Shown: positions 45,511 through 58,193, counted from the first letter of the stretch. The stretch is 64,000 nt of DNA from Nicotiana tabacum (GCF_000715075.1 NC_134097.1:65939190-66003189); one strand, 5' to 3'. Numbers and translations: made by a program. Notes: generated from the letters alone by a model not told the origin.

Positions 45511-45598
45511 CTACGATGAAGGGCAAGTCGATGAATACATAAATCTAGAACATGTGTGAATACGGAGTAAAAGGGTGGGTATGGGCAAGGCAGAGTAC
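45511..45598 (-). other. Predicted intron, antisense module 1
   Basis: Minus-strand donor CAG|GTACTCTGCC (45598) and acceptor TTCATCGTAG (45511), 88 bp. The next exon opens VEQSSLRISQLEAE, in frame with the coiled-coil. Confidence 0.6.
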
Positions 45599-45790
45599 CT
45601 GAGCAGCAAGAGTGGCCTTCTCCCGGAGCGCCGCCTCCAAAGAGGCCCAAAGCTCCCCTGACTCTTTATCTCCCTGGGCACCACGAGCCTCTTAGTCCTA
45701 TAGCTTCGAAGCGATGTAATTACGCTCCTTCTCGTGGCAAAAAAGTTCCCCACAAAGCCAAAGAATGGCATGATCCTACATATCTTTACA

Positions 45791-45870
45791 CTGCGGCACG
45801 ATGAGAAAGTTAAGAAAGACGGCAAATAATGCCCGAGAACAAAAAGAAACACACAAGGAAAAGCTGTCAC
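45791..45870 (-). other. Predicted intron, antisense module 1
   Basis: Minus-strand donor CAG|GTGACAGC (45870) and acceptor GTGCCGCAG (45791), 80 bp, T-rich. It joins the HAVE-type linker exon to the coiled-coil region. Confidence 0.5.
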
Positions 45871-46697
45871 CTGCTGCATGGACTACTCTGCTTCTTCAAC
45901 GGTTCTAGAGACGTCGAGATCATCCCTGTCGATTATGCCATCAAAAATATTGGCAATGAAGTCTCCCCCTCTAAGAGGAGTCCCAACTCTGGTGCCGATC
46001 ATCCTTTCGGCATCCCTCAGTTCTCCTGATGAGACCGGAAAATTCTGAATGAAATCGTTCGGGTCACCGATTTCTCCAAATAGCAACCAACGTTCCTGGA
46101 AGGCCCCGAACTCTGATCTATCAGGACCGACGATCCTCCTAGCAAAAGCTACACTGAATCCGATTGCACAATCCAAAGCTACATCAGCGTCCTCTTCGAG
46201 GACCCCCAGCTCATTAGCCCTGCGGGAGCCAGCCATTCCAGACTCAGCAGTCTCCGACCGGGGTGCCTGAAAATCTCTCATGCTAGATCTTGTTCTCCTC
46301 TTCAACGAACTTCCATCATCTTCCTCCCCCTCGACATCGGGGTTCAACCCGGAGGTTGGGGCAGTAGTTTCATCAGGACGAGCAGTGACTGCCCTGCTTT
46401 TCTTTTTCTTATTCGTATCAGGCACCAAAGCCTCCGCTTCACTGTTAGGGGCAGCCTCATCTGCATATTCTCGCCGAGACCTGCACCATCACAAAATCGT
46501 GATACAATTTCACTAAGGGCTCGGATGAAAACACAGAATGCGAAGCGCAGGCGGTGAAGGAACCTCACTGTGATTCTTGGCCACCCAACGCTCTTTAGCC
46601 AGGACGGTCTAAGACCAAACGTGGTACGGGAAGTTCTCGTCCAAATGCCTGATCCATCCCAGCAAATCTGGGACCACCTCCGGATGCCAGGCAGCGG

Positions 46698-46770
46698 CTA
46701 CAGAAAGCACGAATAGATTATTATGACGAATGAAGAGTAATCGAGAAGTGGTTAAAGGGAAATTCACTTA
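46698..46770 (-). other. Predicted intron 1, antisense module 1
   Basis: Minus-strand donor GAC|GTAAGTGAAT (46770) and acceptor CTTTCTGTAG (46698), 73 bp, AT-rich. It is a near-consensus plant donor. Confidence 0.65.
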
Positions 46771-47702
46771 CGTCAAGAATTCCACTACTCGGGAAGGCAT
46801 CCTCCAAGTCGGGAAATGTCTGAGGTTCTCACCCGGACAAACCTGCTCATCCATCCCCGGTCCTTCCCCTCATCGACGCTCATGAAAAAAGATTTTTTGG
46901 ACCGGTGATAGAGCTTGATTAAGCCTCGATACAGCCGAGGGCGTTACAATCTGATCAAATGGCTAAGGGTAAAACCCTCACCTTTAACCCCTTCGGTGAA
47001 ACACCTAAGCATTAACACGATCCTCTAAAAGGATGGATAGATCTGACCGAGGGTCACCTAATATCGGGCATAGAAGTAAAGGATAATCGGGTCTATTCCC
47101 AAGGGAGGAGATTCGACAGATTTAGTAGGGCCCAGGGTGAATGGGTAGGTATATATGTAAATAAAGCCAGCCTTGAAGTTGGTAATGTTGTCGTTGGGGC
47201 CGGGAATCTCTACCTCCACTGCCTTGCTCCATCGGCAGTCCTCCTTCACTTTACTAACATTGGTCACGATGATAACATATCGAGATACGTTCTCACATAA
47301 ACGCGGCATAGACGAGGGAGTCTCGATGTCGAATTCCTTCGATGTGTCAATATCAGGGGGAGTCCATTGCTCTAAAGTGGGAACCAACTTGTTTTCTGCC
47401 TCAGGTAATCGGGACGACGACACGGTATCATTTCGTTGGGGGACCATCCTAGAAGTCCTAGCTATGAAAAATGGTAAAACCTTTCTATGAAATGAGGGAA
47501 GGATGTCACATAGCAAAATTCTGATTCGAGGGCTTGAAGGAAGGATGAAGATGGGAAATATCTAGCAACCGGTGAATTTATAAGATTCGCGGCCCTACAT
47601 GGTTCTCTAGGGCATAGCATTTAATTCTCTTAGACGTTTTGATGTCATGGAAATAATGACCTCGAGACGATGGTTCAATATTGTTTCCTACTACTTCGTT
47701 CT

Positions 47703-47716
47703 AGGAAAAGTGGAGA
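47703..47716 (+). other. Polypurine tract of element C
   Basis: AGGAAAAGTGGAGA lies five bases before the 3' LTR start (47722) and is the likely plus-strand primer site. Confidence 0.55.
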
Positions 47717-47721
47717 CTATC

Positions 47722-48474
47722 TGTATGCGGTGAAATCAGGGGAATCTATTTCCCGCCATTAAAGTACATTCGGAAAGTCATGACAGCATCTTGAGGCTGT
47801 GGGATCACGATTGAGCTTCCTCTCTCGAGGATCGTCTATGAACCAACAGAGATTCTGAGAATAAGGAAGTCGCCAGCGACCTGATGAAGGTTTCGAGGAT
47901 GGGGGATTCCCGAGGCAGGCGGCTAGACTCAGCAAAACTCTAGTACCTTGCCTCGCCGTCCCATCCCCTTATCTTTACATTTAATGCACTCTGTACCATA
48001 CCGTATTCCCTCGCCTATATAAGGGGAACACATACCACTTTGTAAAGGGCTGATGTTGCTCCATTTCTCCACAACTGCAATAATATCTCTCTCTCTTTTT
48101 TTTCTAACTTGTTCGTTCTCATAGGCCCGAGGCCACTTTAATAGCTATCATTCTCTTATTTGTTCTTCATTATATTGCTCAATATCGGTCGTAAAAAGTC
48201 TTGCTTAATCGTATCCTTAATTATTATCCCATTCCCGGCTGCCCCCAATAGCTCGAGCTCGACTCGATTCTCGACCCCGAGGTCCCTATCTACCGATTCT
48301 ACATTCGGGCAACAAGCCCCTTCGATTTGATTACTGCCTCATTTTAGCTTGCACTTCATCATTAAACTTCACGTTCTTAGCATCATCTGCTCTAATAACT
48401 AGCTCGAGAATAGATCACGTATTTATAGAATCCAATTTATAAATTTAATTGTTGTTACATTTTCACGGTAAACA
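47722..48474 (+). repeat. 3' LTR of element C (full length)
   Basis: 753 bp, TGTATGCGGTG...GGTAAACA, followed by CTAAT. It retains the TATA box region (CCTATATAAGGGG, 48014-48026) and the leader missing from the 5' LTR. About 7-8 differences are visible in the first 80 bases against the 5' LTR. Confidence 0.9.
48016..48022 (+). promoter_or_regulatory. TATA box, C 3' LTR
   Basis: TATATAA in 'tcgcctatataaggggaacac', a good plant core promoter. It has no counterpart in the 5' LTR. Confidence 0.65.
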
Positions 48475-49297
48475 CTAATCCTTGCCTCCATACCTGTATG
48501 AGGCTAATCCTTGCCTCCACATTTACATGGAACTAAGTACTGCCCCTTTTTGCACATATATTGCTCTATTTTACTATCTATTTGTTTTCCAATCGGGCTA
48601 AGCATTGCCCTTCATTTCACAAAACTAATCATTATTTTGATAACATCATGACTATTGCATATCATGGGCTGAAATATCACCAATATATCCGAAGGCGTCA
48701 TAGTCTAAAGGCATCATCCTCATAGCCGAAAGACACCATGCCAATGGCCTGAGGATCTCTCAAATTTGCATATCATTATTCAAAGGCATCATGGTTCGGA
48801 GGCACCATTTTCATGGCCCGAGAACATCATTTCATGGCCTGCAAATCCCTCACTTAAGAATTCATGGCCCAAGACGTCATGGTCTAAGGACGTCATCTTT
48901 AACCATCCAAAGACAACCTTCATGGTCCAAAGGGAATTTGCATCATGTTTAATTTTTTTGCAAATACATGTTTGTAGCATCTTTTATCCACAGGTAACAA
49001 GTAAGAAACCGCTATCCTAGCAGGAGCGATCTCGCTCAAGTTCCAACCGTCCCGAGCTTTAACCGTTCACCGTAGCCGCTTCCGCATCGCGTGTCCGTTC
49101 TTTTAGTAATTTCATCGGCATATTCCGCAGATGAATCCTGAACTACATATGACCTGATTCCTATAAAACTAGGGATATGTAGGCAGATCGAAGACCAGAT
49201 TCCGGCCCCTGTCTTTCAAAACATCCTATCCGGTCAAAATTGGTCATCATTTCTTTACCCGAAAACTCTTTCATCCTTCCCGGGTAAAGAGGGCAGC
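48475..49297 (+). other. Ogre 3' untranslated region and end of hairpin array
   Basis: 48475-48530 completes the hairpin array. 48690-48930 holds loose repeats around 'ggc(a)tcatg...ggcc(c/t)gagg' ('catggcc', 'cgtcatggtc'). 49180-49297 holds the post-pol word 'gtaggcag' and a purine-rich AAAGAGGGCAG (49286-49296) just before the 3' LTR, the likely polypurine tract. No gene. Confidence 0.65.
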
Positions 49298-52123
49298 TGT
49301 TGATACCCAATTTTTCCTATATATTTTTAACAAGCATAAATACTTTCAAAATAGCATATATATGCATATATAAGCATGCACAAGGTTTGTATAATTTTCC
49401 TATAATTTTAAAGATTTTAAATTGATTTATTTCCTTCCCTTTTACTCATAAATCCCCAATAATTATCCCTCAAATTATTGTTGGGGTGATTTAGTCATTT
49501 AAATTCTTTATTTTATGCCCAAATATTGTTAAAATATTTTTAATGTACTTTTATAATTGCATTTTGTATTTTTAAAGATAAATTGCATATAATTGCAATA
49601 TTAGCCTTATTAATGTATAATTATATTTATATGCATGAAATTGATCTTCTATATTTTAAAATGTTAAATATATATTTTAAATCATTTTAGTATACAAAAT
49701 TATTTTCCAAAAATTATCTGTTATTTATTATAAACCATATAGGGATAAATTGGCTATTTAAAATATAGCCAGATTGTATTTCAATCATAGCCTCAATTAA
49801 ACCCAATACCCAGCCCAATTTTAGGATAAAATACCCGGCACAAACCCTAAACCCACTTACCCAACCCAGAACCCATTAAATCATGGTCGTTGATCATTAA
49901 CCCTTGCCTTTTTTAACTCTAAACAACCCCTAACCCTAATTCATTCTCCCAAACCCGCCGCCTCTGTATTTTTTCCTCTCCTCTCTCAGAAACTCAATCA
50001 AACCCTAGCCATTCAACCGCCGACCTCTCTTCTTCGGTCTTCTCCGGTGATCTCTCATCGACTCCTAAGCCTCCAATGGCTTCTCTCATGCCATGCTAGC
50101 TTTCTCTAAGGTTTTCAAGGGCCCAGGGCCACACCGGCTTGCACCTAGGGTTCGTCACATGTCTATTCTTGGCTACTCTAGTGTGATTTCGAGCAAAATC
50201 ACGCTGTATTTGTTACGATCCTTGGGATTCTAGACAGCTTCTTTCATCTTTATTTGGGTTTCTTCTGAAACCCTAATTTCTGCCTGTATCTCCTAGATCT
50301 GTATAGATCTAGAACGATTTGAGTTTGTTTCCTTAATGTTTTACACTGTCCTTGGAACTCTTTACAAGAATCATGTGATTTCAAGTGTTTTCGTCCCCTT
50401 CTAAAAATTAGGGTTTTGGAACTTCTTTTAAAACTTTGTTTAAACTGATTTTCTATGTTTAAACTTCTATTTCTTGCATATTTTGACTGGTTCTGTGATT
50501 TTAGTACCTCTTCAACTTGCCTATGTTGAAATCCCTAATTTTCTAGATTTTTCTTCATTTGGTTATGTGTGTTAGCATGACTGATCGTTGCTTGTTTGAG
50601 TTTATGTGACTTTCTTGCTTCGAATATGTTCCTACTGAATTTTAGCCTAACTTATATCACCTCTATGTGCTTATGCTCATCTTGATTGTTTAGACTTGCC
50701 TCTTTCTATCAGTGTTGTTTAACCTGCATGTTTGCTATGTTTGGTTATTCTTATCTTACTCTATTTATATGTTGGATACTGAATCATGACTTCCTCTTTG
50801 ATTGATTCTGGATTCCCTTTTTCATGGTTTGATTGGAAGACCTTCCTTTAAACCCTCAATTTCTAACCTTTCTATTCAAATTAACTGATTTGCCTACCTT
50901 GTCTGCTGTGGTACTTTATTCTTACTGATTGTTTCCTTAATTACAATTTTCTGAACTTATCCCTAATTGTTTACCCTATACTTACTGAATTTGAAATCTT
51001 TCCTTATTAGTCATACACTGATTTCTTTCCTTATTTGTTACTTGTTCTCATTGTTTGAGTTGATTCCCTTAACTTAAGGGGGTACTTGTGCTGATTTTGA
51101 TCTAATTGGTTTTGAGTTCCATAATTACTATACTATTGTGATTCTTACCTTATTTTACCTAGTTCGAACTACTATATATACATACTCTCTCATTAACACA
51201 AACACACGAACACATTGGTTCAAAACTATCTCTCACACAAAAACTCTCTTCTGCTATCTTTTCTCTGGTTACTTGCTATTGTTTTAAGTCAGCCGGCTGC
51301 AAGCCAAGGCTGATTACTTTACTTTCTTGATCCTCACTTTGTGTTTACTACCTTCTTTACTAGTATGTTCAAATTTCAATTCAAGTTACAAAAATAATAT
51401 GGTCCTTTTATTACTTCAATTCATCTTGTTTCTAGTTTGCTTTTACTTATAGTTTTGCTGTGAAACCTGTACTTAATATGTTTACATGAATAGAATGTTA
51501 TGTACTCCCCTTCCTTAGGATCAGTATGAGAATGTTTCCCCTTTCTATGTTGTCTGTCTCTATGTAATCTTGCTCTATCTGGTTTCTGGTATGAATCTCC
51601 TTGTAAAGTTGTCTGCACTCTTTAACTTGTATGATTCTGGGATTGATTTTAAATCATGTTGATACTATACTGAACCCCTTAAGCATTGCTGATTCTATGA
51701 CTCTGTCTAACAAGTGTTTCTGAGCATATCTGCCTGCTATGTGTTTACCATTATTTGTTTCACCTGTCCCCAATTCCCATTTACCTATGTGTGAAGGCTT
51801 GTGGTGCTAAACATGTCTTGGTTCTTTGTTCTATGTGTGATATTAAACCTATTTTGGTTTTGATATTGGTCTATTGTTTGTTGATTGCCCTACTCTTTTC
51901 AAAATTGTCTCATGGAATAAATCCTCTTTTGTTTTACTAAATTATTTCAAGCAAATCTCTTTTAAAAGTTGTTTTCCCACTAAAACCTTTCAAACTATGT
52001 CAAGCACTCTCACTCTACTCCTAAGTCACTAGGTTCTGCCCCCTCCAGTGTGTGTATTGCCTTGGGATCCTCTTGAGAACCCTCTGAATTCTGGCACACT
52101 AAGTTTGGCCCTTCCACACTGCA
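49298..52123 (+). repeat. Ogre 3' LTR (first 2826 bp)
   Basis: TGTTGATACCC start. It is collinear with 11361-13680 and then 23318-23824, skipping element B, with a single TCTGC at 51612-51616. It is interrupted after 'cacactgca' (52123) by element D, and the remaining roughly 1.75 kb lies beyond the window. TATA-like site at 51173-51180. Confidence 0.9.
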
Positions 52124-52702
52124 TGTCACGACCAAAACTGGAGGGCCATGACTAGCACCCGGCCATACTTGCCGAGCACCAACGTATATTTTATCTAACC
52201 TTCTTTATTATCTTTTAGGGCCAACGAGATCAATATAATTGGTAGACATGAATCATGGACAACTAAAAACAAAAGATGATGACATAAATATACATAACAT
52301 GGGATGACCAGACAATCAAGAAACAGTATATAAGGTACGAGCTACCACGCTACCATGAAAGACTATACAACAAAAATCAACCGACAAAGCATATCGAACT
52401 ATACATGAGTCGACACCTGTCTATGAGCCTCTAAAGGAACATAAATGCTGCAACATTGCCAAAACAGGGCCCCGACATACCCATTATATCTATAACAAAA
52501 ATGCATACCAAGACCACGACAAGTCTGAAGAAGGGATCTTACCAATCACCGCTTAATTGGACCGCCTACTGTGGTGGGGGAGCTGCTCCTGGCTGTCTAT
52601 CAGAACCTGCAGCATTACATGCAGCATCCACAAATAAAAGGACGTCAGTACAAATAAAGTACTGAGTATGTAAGGCAAGGAAACATAAGTACGAACAGTA
52701 AT
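52124..52702 (-). repeat. D 3' LTR, outer segment
   Basis: Starts TGTCACGACC on the plus strand (LTR terminus ...GGTCGTGACA on the minus). It ends at GTAAT (52698-52702), the left duplication of element E, and continues at 60521. Confidence 0.85.
52698..52702 (+). other. Target-site duplication of element E, left copy
   Basis: GTAAT is repeated at 60516-60520 immediately after the E 3' LTR. Confidence 0.85.
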
Positions 52703-54901
52703 TGTTACACCCCATATTTTCGTACATGAAAATACTCCATAAATAAATTAATGAGAGCCCGGAAGTGAGATGTCACATCCCGCAGTACTACATTACGACG
52801 ATGTTGCACCCTGTAATGTTGTACGTTAAATTGTCATAAGGTAATTGACATCAGTCCAAGGACAAGATTATTTGGGGATTACAAGGATTATGCTATTTCA
52901 CAACTGATTAGTAAATTCACGAAGGTGAAAGGGGGAGCAAGTCTAAGAAAACGAATTTTGTCAAAGTTTGGCATTTTTGGATAAAATACGGTCTGAGCTA
53001 AAATTACCCGGCATTTATGGACTAGTACCATGCAAGAACATATAAAGTACATATGAAGTATTTTAGTAATAAATAGAATTTTAAGTAATTTGGGGTAATT
53101 TTTAAATTATGCGGCTAATTGGTTAATTACCGGGTAACGAGACATTACTCGGTTAATTAATTAGTGGATAAAAATTTATAATTATCTCCAAAACAAAGCG
53201 TGGCAGCCACATGGAGATACATATAATGAATCTTGCATTTGAGGGAAAAGGTGTCACATTAGTACACAACAAGTTTTATATTCTTTAAAGCCTTCTAACG
53301 TGCAAGCATATAGGTATTCATTTTAGCATTCTTGAAAGCCTTCTGAAAGTAGGTTAATTTGTTTAAGAATTTGATTGATGTCTTTATTTTAAAAGAAAAG
53401 ACTTTTTGTTTGCTAAGAAAAGTGAAATCTAGCTATTGTATTTTTGGGTGTTTATAAAAAGATGGCAACTTGTGGTAGTATGTTGTTCATGATTTTGGGA
53501 AGTCCAGTAGTGTCAAAGTTTTCAAAAAAAAGAGTGGTGTGAATCAGTTCGTTCGAAACTGTTTTATTCCACGCCTCAGGGGAATTCTAGTTATAGTATT
53601 AAGTGTATGTACGAGATTAGTAGATATAACACCGCATTTCAAAGTGACTGCATATGTGAGTTACAATGGTCGGAGATGTAACGTGAAATTTTGCGATTCT
53701 AAAAGAGTACGGTGCAATCTTTTCTAAGAGTATTATATGGAGTTTTTCCTACTTCAGGTATGTTAAGGCTAAGTTCTTCTTTCATTTGGCATGATCTCAT
53801 CATTACATTAATATCCCGGAATTTATGTATATTTTGCTAGTCTCGCAAATTGCGTATATTTTTTTAGTGTTGTAAGTTATAATATTCTCCCTATCGGGAT
53901 TTCATATTCAGTTGAGTATTTCCTTCTTCCAGTCAAGAGAGCAGGGAAGTTACATATATACAGTATTAAAAGTATTTTCATTACCATCGAGCTATAATCG
54001 ATGGGCAGGCCCTTATTGGGCAACCTCTGATCAGATGGTAAGTTATATACCGAGCCTACTATGGCCGAGCGCTTATGAGAGAGCCCAGTTGGTCGAGATA
54101 CAGAGCCTAGTATGGTCGAGCGCTTATGAGAGAGCCCAGTTGGTCGAGATACAGAGCCTAGTATGGCCGAGCGCTTATGAGCAAGCCTACTACGGCAGAG
54201 CAGATATATATGTATACCGAGCGTATATATACCGAGCCTTATAGGGCCGAACAATTATTTTACTTACTATTTTGAGAGAGTTGAGTCAGTATCAGCAGGT
54301 AAGCATATCTTCAGATTATCTTTGACTTCCAGCTACTTACAATTATTATATTATCAGTTCAGTTTCAGTTTTCAGTATACTGCCTTACATACTCAGTGCA
54401 TTATTTTGTACTGACGTCCCTTTTCTAGGGGCGCTGCATTTCATGCATGCAGGTTCAGACAGACAGACGGGTAGACTTCCTCATCAAGTGTTTTCCGAAT
54501 TCAGCTTGATCAGTAAGCTCCATGCCTTTTGGAGTTTCCGGGTCTAGAGCTTTATGTATATCTTGTGTATATATGTATATATGTTATGAATAGGTCAGGG
54601 AGTTGTCCCGATCACAGTATGTCCATTAGTAGAGGCTTGTAGACATATCCTGTCAGTTAGTATAGTATGTTGGGCTTCCAGGCCTTGTATGTATATTTGG
54701 TTGGTTTATCAGCTGTAGTAATTATGACAGCCTTGTCTGCCTAGTTTTATATTGACATTTAGTCATTATTCGCAGTCGTCTTACAATGTGGCCCATGGCC
54801 AAAGTATGACATCATATGTTCAGAGCCCCTTAGTTGCAAGTTGGTACGCAATGATAGGTGAGGCACTGGTGTCCGTCGCGGCCCAAGTTCGGGGTGTGAC
54901 A
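52703..54901 (+). repeat. 5' LTR of element E
   Basis: 2199 bp, TGTTACACCCC...GGGGTGTGACA. It contains two-plus copies of a 52-bp repeat (54060-54185) built on 'cgagcgcttatgagagagcccagttgg' and a short TA stretch. It lacks a 23-bp segment present in the 3' LTR near 58540. Confidence 0.9.
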
Positions 54902-54904
54902 AAG

Positions 54905-54915
54905 TGGTATCAGAG
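54905..54915 (+). other. Primer-binding site of element E (initiator tRNA-Met)
   Basis: TGGTATCAGAG lies four bases after the LTR (full 12-base match lost at the last C). Confidence 0.85.
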
Positions 54916-57900
54916 TAGTTCTGTCCTAGGGAGTCTACAAGTCGTGTGTAGTAGAGTCTTGTTTATGGGTGTGTCGAGCACCACACTTGTAAGCAGGAGG
55001 CTACAGGGCATTTAGAATTGTCACTCTTTCTTCCCTAAAGCAAGCAATGGGAGCAAAGTTAATCTTAAGGGAATGTATGTGCCAGTTACACTAAGTGTAA
55101 CCATCGTGAGTAAGGAATTTTGTTTTCATTGGCACAAAAGGATTACTGCAAGGCGAGTAAGGGTCATCGATGATATGAAAGGATGCCGAAGATGAAGAGG
55201 TAGAACAAATATAGAATGGTCATCGTAGCTCCAACTCTTAGTACACCCTAAAGGGGGGAATATGGAGTGATGTGACATTAAGTCAGAATTAAGTGGTTCT
55301 AGTGACTATGGAGTGGTAGAGGAGGAATGCGATAAATGAAAGAGATGATATGGAACTTATCCAAATCTTACAGATACACTACGATTCAAGAATATTGTGC
55401 AAGCACGACGTCAAGGAGAGGAAGTAAAGGTTCCTTCCTAAGCTGTTATTAATAAATAAGGAGCCAATGCGAGGCATAAGTTAAGACAAAGAAAATAACC
55501 CAAGAAATATTACGAGTAGTATTGATATGAGAATGGGCCAATGAGTAATTAGTAATTGGTCAGGAGGATCCGAGTTATGGCTAAACAGGAGGTTACAGAC
55601 AAGTCATCAGATCATGTAAGATAAACATAGTAGAACCCAACATGCAGAATTCAGCCTAAAAGAATATCATTATAATACTTGAGATATATTCAAACATGAG
55701 TCGGGGTAGTTAAAGGTACTGTATGAGTATTACGGGGATAAAAGAAAGTGTCACTGGGAAGACAGTCAAAATATCAGTTCAGAAGCAACCGTATAAGCAC
55801 AAGGGCATGGAAGTAAGCAACTACAGATGATTATAGGTAAGTAAGGACATCGAAAAGGTCTGTAATAAGTTCACAGTTTTACGAGTGTCAAGGGTTCTCC
55901 CTAAGTAATGCAACAAAAGACTAGCTGGGGAGATAAGAAAGAAGGATTTAATCTAAGCACAACGACCTAAAGAGGAAATGGTCGTGTAACAACAATATTG
56001 CAACAACATTGTAAGCATTCTAAAGGAAAGTGGCATCTACCGTGGCTAATGAACAGGAAGTAAGAATAAAAGTAATATTCGAGAGCATATGAGTTGCAAG
56101 TGTGGGCACTAAGATAAGCTAAGTATGGACGCAACAAGAGGGCAGAAAAACCAAGAAAAGTAATAGCTTGCGTTGAAAGAAAGCTAAGACAGAATGAAAG
56201 AATTATTTGATCAATGATCCAGTGTTAGTACGTTACGGATACACTCAAGATTTTGGAGGCATTATCTAGGCGGCATATTTGTTGATAATCATACAGTCAT
56301 GAAAGACTCTGATATAAGTTAAAAAGAATTAAGCCCAGGGCATAGACAAAGGATTGAATTATTAGAAGATTATATCATGGATATTCCATAACGCCCATGA
56401 AAGGCTAAGGTAATAACTGATACCATGAACCACAGATCGGAAGATAGCTTAAGCCTACGTAAAGGCTGATCAGAAGGAAGAGGAAACTAAAGAATTACAT
56501 CACCCCAGGTAAATCAGGAATCTGATTATCGGACCTAGAAAAATTATAGAAGTTGTGCTTGAGAACATGACAGAATCACTCTTAATATCAGACGTTCAAG
56601 ATAAATAACACAACAACCATAATCTATAAGGGCTCTACAAGGAAGCCAGTTAGAAGAAGTACCAGCCTCATAAGAAGTTAGTACGAAGCTCCCAACGGAT
56701 TGTATGTGTACCAAAGGTGTGAGTATTATAATAGAGCTTCAAGTTATGGACGTGAATTACACCTAGATGGAAGGGAGGTTATGAAAGAGATAGAAAATAT
56801 AATACGAGATTATAAGTAAGGTAAAAGTGAACAACGTATGAGATACTAAAATGCAGGAAGTTGTGAATATTCCATACTTTGAATAGAAGGTTATAAGCAC
56901 GGGGATCCAATAACCAGGAATGATAGCGGCATCGTCGGCGGCATGTATTCTAGCATATGGTTTCTAAGTACTGAGAGATCCAGTTAAGAGAATAGAGAAA
57001 AGTTGGAGATAATGTGATGTCTCGCTTGACGTTCCAGAATAACATAAGGAAATCTATGGTACAAGTAAGTTGAAGGAAATTTTATAAATGGATATGCATA
57101 GGTTGCAAGCTAAAGTATTGTAAAGCGACAAAGTTTTAAGGAAACATGAATAAGGATAAGGAAAGTCAAGTGAAAGGTGATGAGAATGGATAAGTCTTTA
57201 TGATTAAGCCCATGAAAACAAGAAGAGCAGACAGTTTCTATATGTTATACAAAGCTCACTATAGCCTGAATGAACTCAAAGGAGTCTAAGACTAATAGCA
57301 TTTAGAATGCCACCCTAGTAATAGAATGAGGGTGTAATTGTGATAAATAAAAGATGACATTTGGGCCTTCGATTAAGTAATGATTCAATGAAGAAAAGAA
57401 ACGGATCTTATGAATTGGACAGGATTAAAGTACCCACGATAGGTGAATCGCATTGGGATGCTGTGAGGTATGGTTATGAAACCAGGGTATCTCCCTAGGT
57501 GGATCAATCTAATCACTTCAGACGTTCCCCGATAAAATGTGAATCCTAGCAGCAATATTACATAAAAGGTTAAGTTATCAAAGGTGGATTATGGATTAAA
57601 ATTGAAGTGAATCAATAATGGATGGATAAAATTTATAAAGTATGAGAAGAGATTAGGCCTTCATTCTTAAGATGAACAGTAATGTGGAAACATTAGAGAA
57701 CATAGATTTATACGTATGGGATAAGCAATGAAAGTAACCTGGGAATTGGTAGCAGACCTTAGTAACGAGAAGTCGAGGTAAGAGTTATGGTATAGTATGA
57801 CCAATGTAGATATAGTAAAATTTTACAAATGGATAACCAGGTCTATAAAATAAGATAGAGCAATATTCGTAAGTTCGACAATATACCAAGCGAAGAACTT

Positions 57901-58193
57901 CAGGATTGGCTAAAAAAAATGGAGGAAAAGGGATAGGACAGTCGCATAGACACACTTACAAGGTTAGTATTGTAGGAACTGCATGATGGAAGGTAGGAAC
58001 AGTTACGAGATTAGAAGGAATTCGATCACAAGTCATGGCATGAGGAAGAGGCCTAAAGGGGGGAATGCCCTGGCCTTTGGACTTATTCACAAAATATTTG
58101 CCTAGATGGCAAGAGGACTACTAAAGTATTCTAAAGAGATATGAGATATGAGAACGATAAGTGCATCAGTCAACATTCGAGGACGAATGTTCC
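54916..58193 (+). other. Non-coding interior of element E
   Basis: The first 130 bases match the chromoviral leader also found in B ('tgtagtagagtcttgtttatggg', 'aggaggctacagggcatttag'). The rest is purine-rich on the plus strand (many 'gaaag', 'aagga', 'aagtaag' words), with dense stops and no domain seen on either strand. Near 58065-58110 'tggcctttggacttattcac' could be a relic, unassigned. Confidence 0.7.

Larger units (their letters stand above)
44990..47516 (-). pseudogene. Antisense accessory gene, module 1 (element C, most complete)
   Basis: Read right to left from MLCDILPSFHRKV (47516) or MVPQRNDTVSSSRLPEAENK (about 47447). N-terminal exon 47516-47058 carries KAVEVEIPGPNDNITNFKAG and YPFTLGPTKSVE. 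After a frameshift near 47060 the words FTLSHLIRL, RPRLYRGLIKL and EGKDRGWMSRFVRVRTSD are readable. Introns 46698-46770, 45791-45870 and 45511-45598 follow. 46428-45883 is a basic/acidic linker (KKKKSRAVTARPDE, EGEEDDGSSLKRR) and FIQNFPVSSGELRDAERMI. The C-terminal coiled-coil, from 45510 (open frame from 45495), reads MRISQLEAEISGLKEQNEI to EELEAKDFELSADLEEARA. The start lies only about 200 bp from the 3' LTR, so transcription would have to begin in or near that LTR on the opposite strand. Function is unknown. Confidence 0.7.
36700..48474 (+). mobile_element. Element C: non-autonomous Retand-like element with antisense genes
   Basis: An 11775-bp element with LTRs of 630 and 753 bp, 5-bp duplication CTAAT, tRNA-Lys primer site and a gag closely related to that of element A. 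No protease, RT, RNase H or integrase was found. After gag come non-coding repeats, then 6.4 kb carrying antisense genes in three tandem modules, then a purine tract and the 3' LTR. It would depend on proteins from a relative for mobility. An extra antisense ORF between pol and 3' LTR is known for Tat-lineage elements such as Grande and Retand. Confidence 0.85.
11361..52123 (+). mobile_element. Ogre-type (Tat lineage) giant retrotransposon, right end beyond window
   Basis: A TGTTG...CAACA-bounded LTR starts at 11361 and ends at 25578. It is followed by a tRNA-Arg-like primer site, ORF1, gag, protease, RT, RNase H, a second RNase H and integrase. A second copy of the same LTR starts at 49298. 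Subtracting the nested elements B (9632 bp plus TSD) and C (11775 bp plus TSD), the LTR is about 4.58 kb and the interior about 11.9 kb. The whole element was therefore about 21 kb, in the Ogre size class. Extra ORF1, dual RNase H and a probable intron between protease and RT all fit Ogre. The 3' LTR is broken at 52124 by element D and its remainder is not visible. Confidence 0.85.

Noticed and set aside
53912..54244. 110-codon plus-strand frame (and 59437-59715)
   Set aside because: Generated by the 52-bp tandem repeats of the E LTR; the repeated SAYERAQLVEIQSLVW text is an artefact of repeat length.
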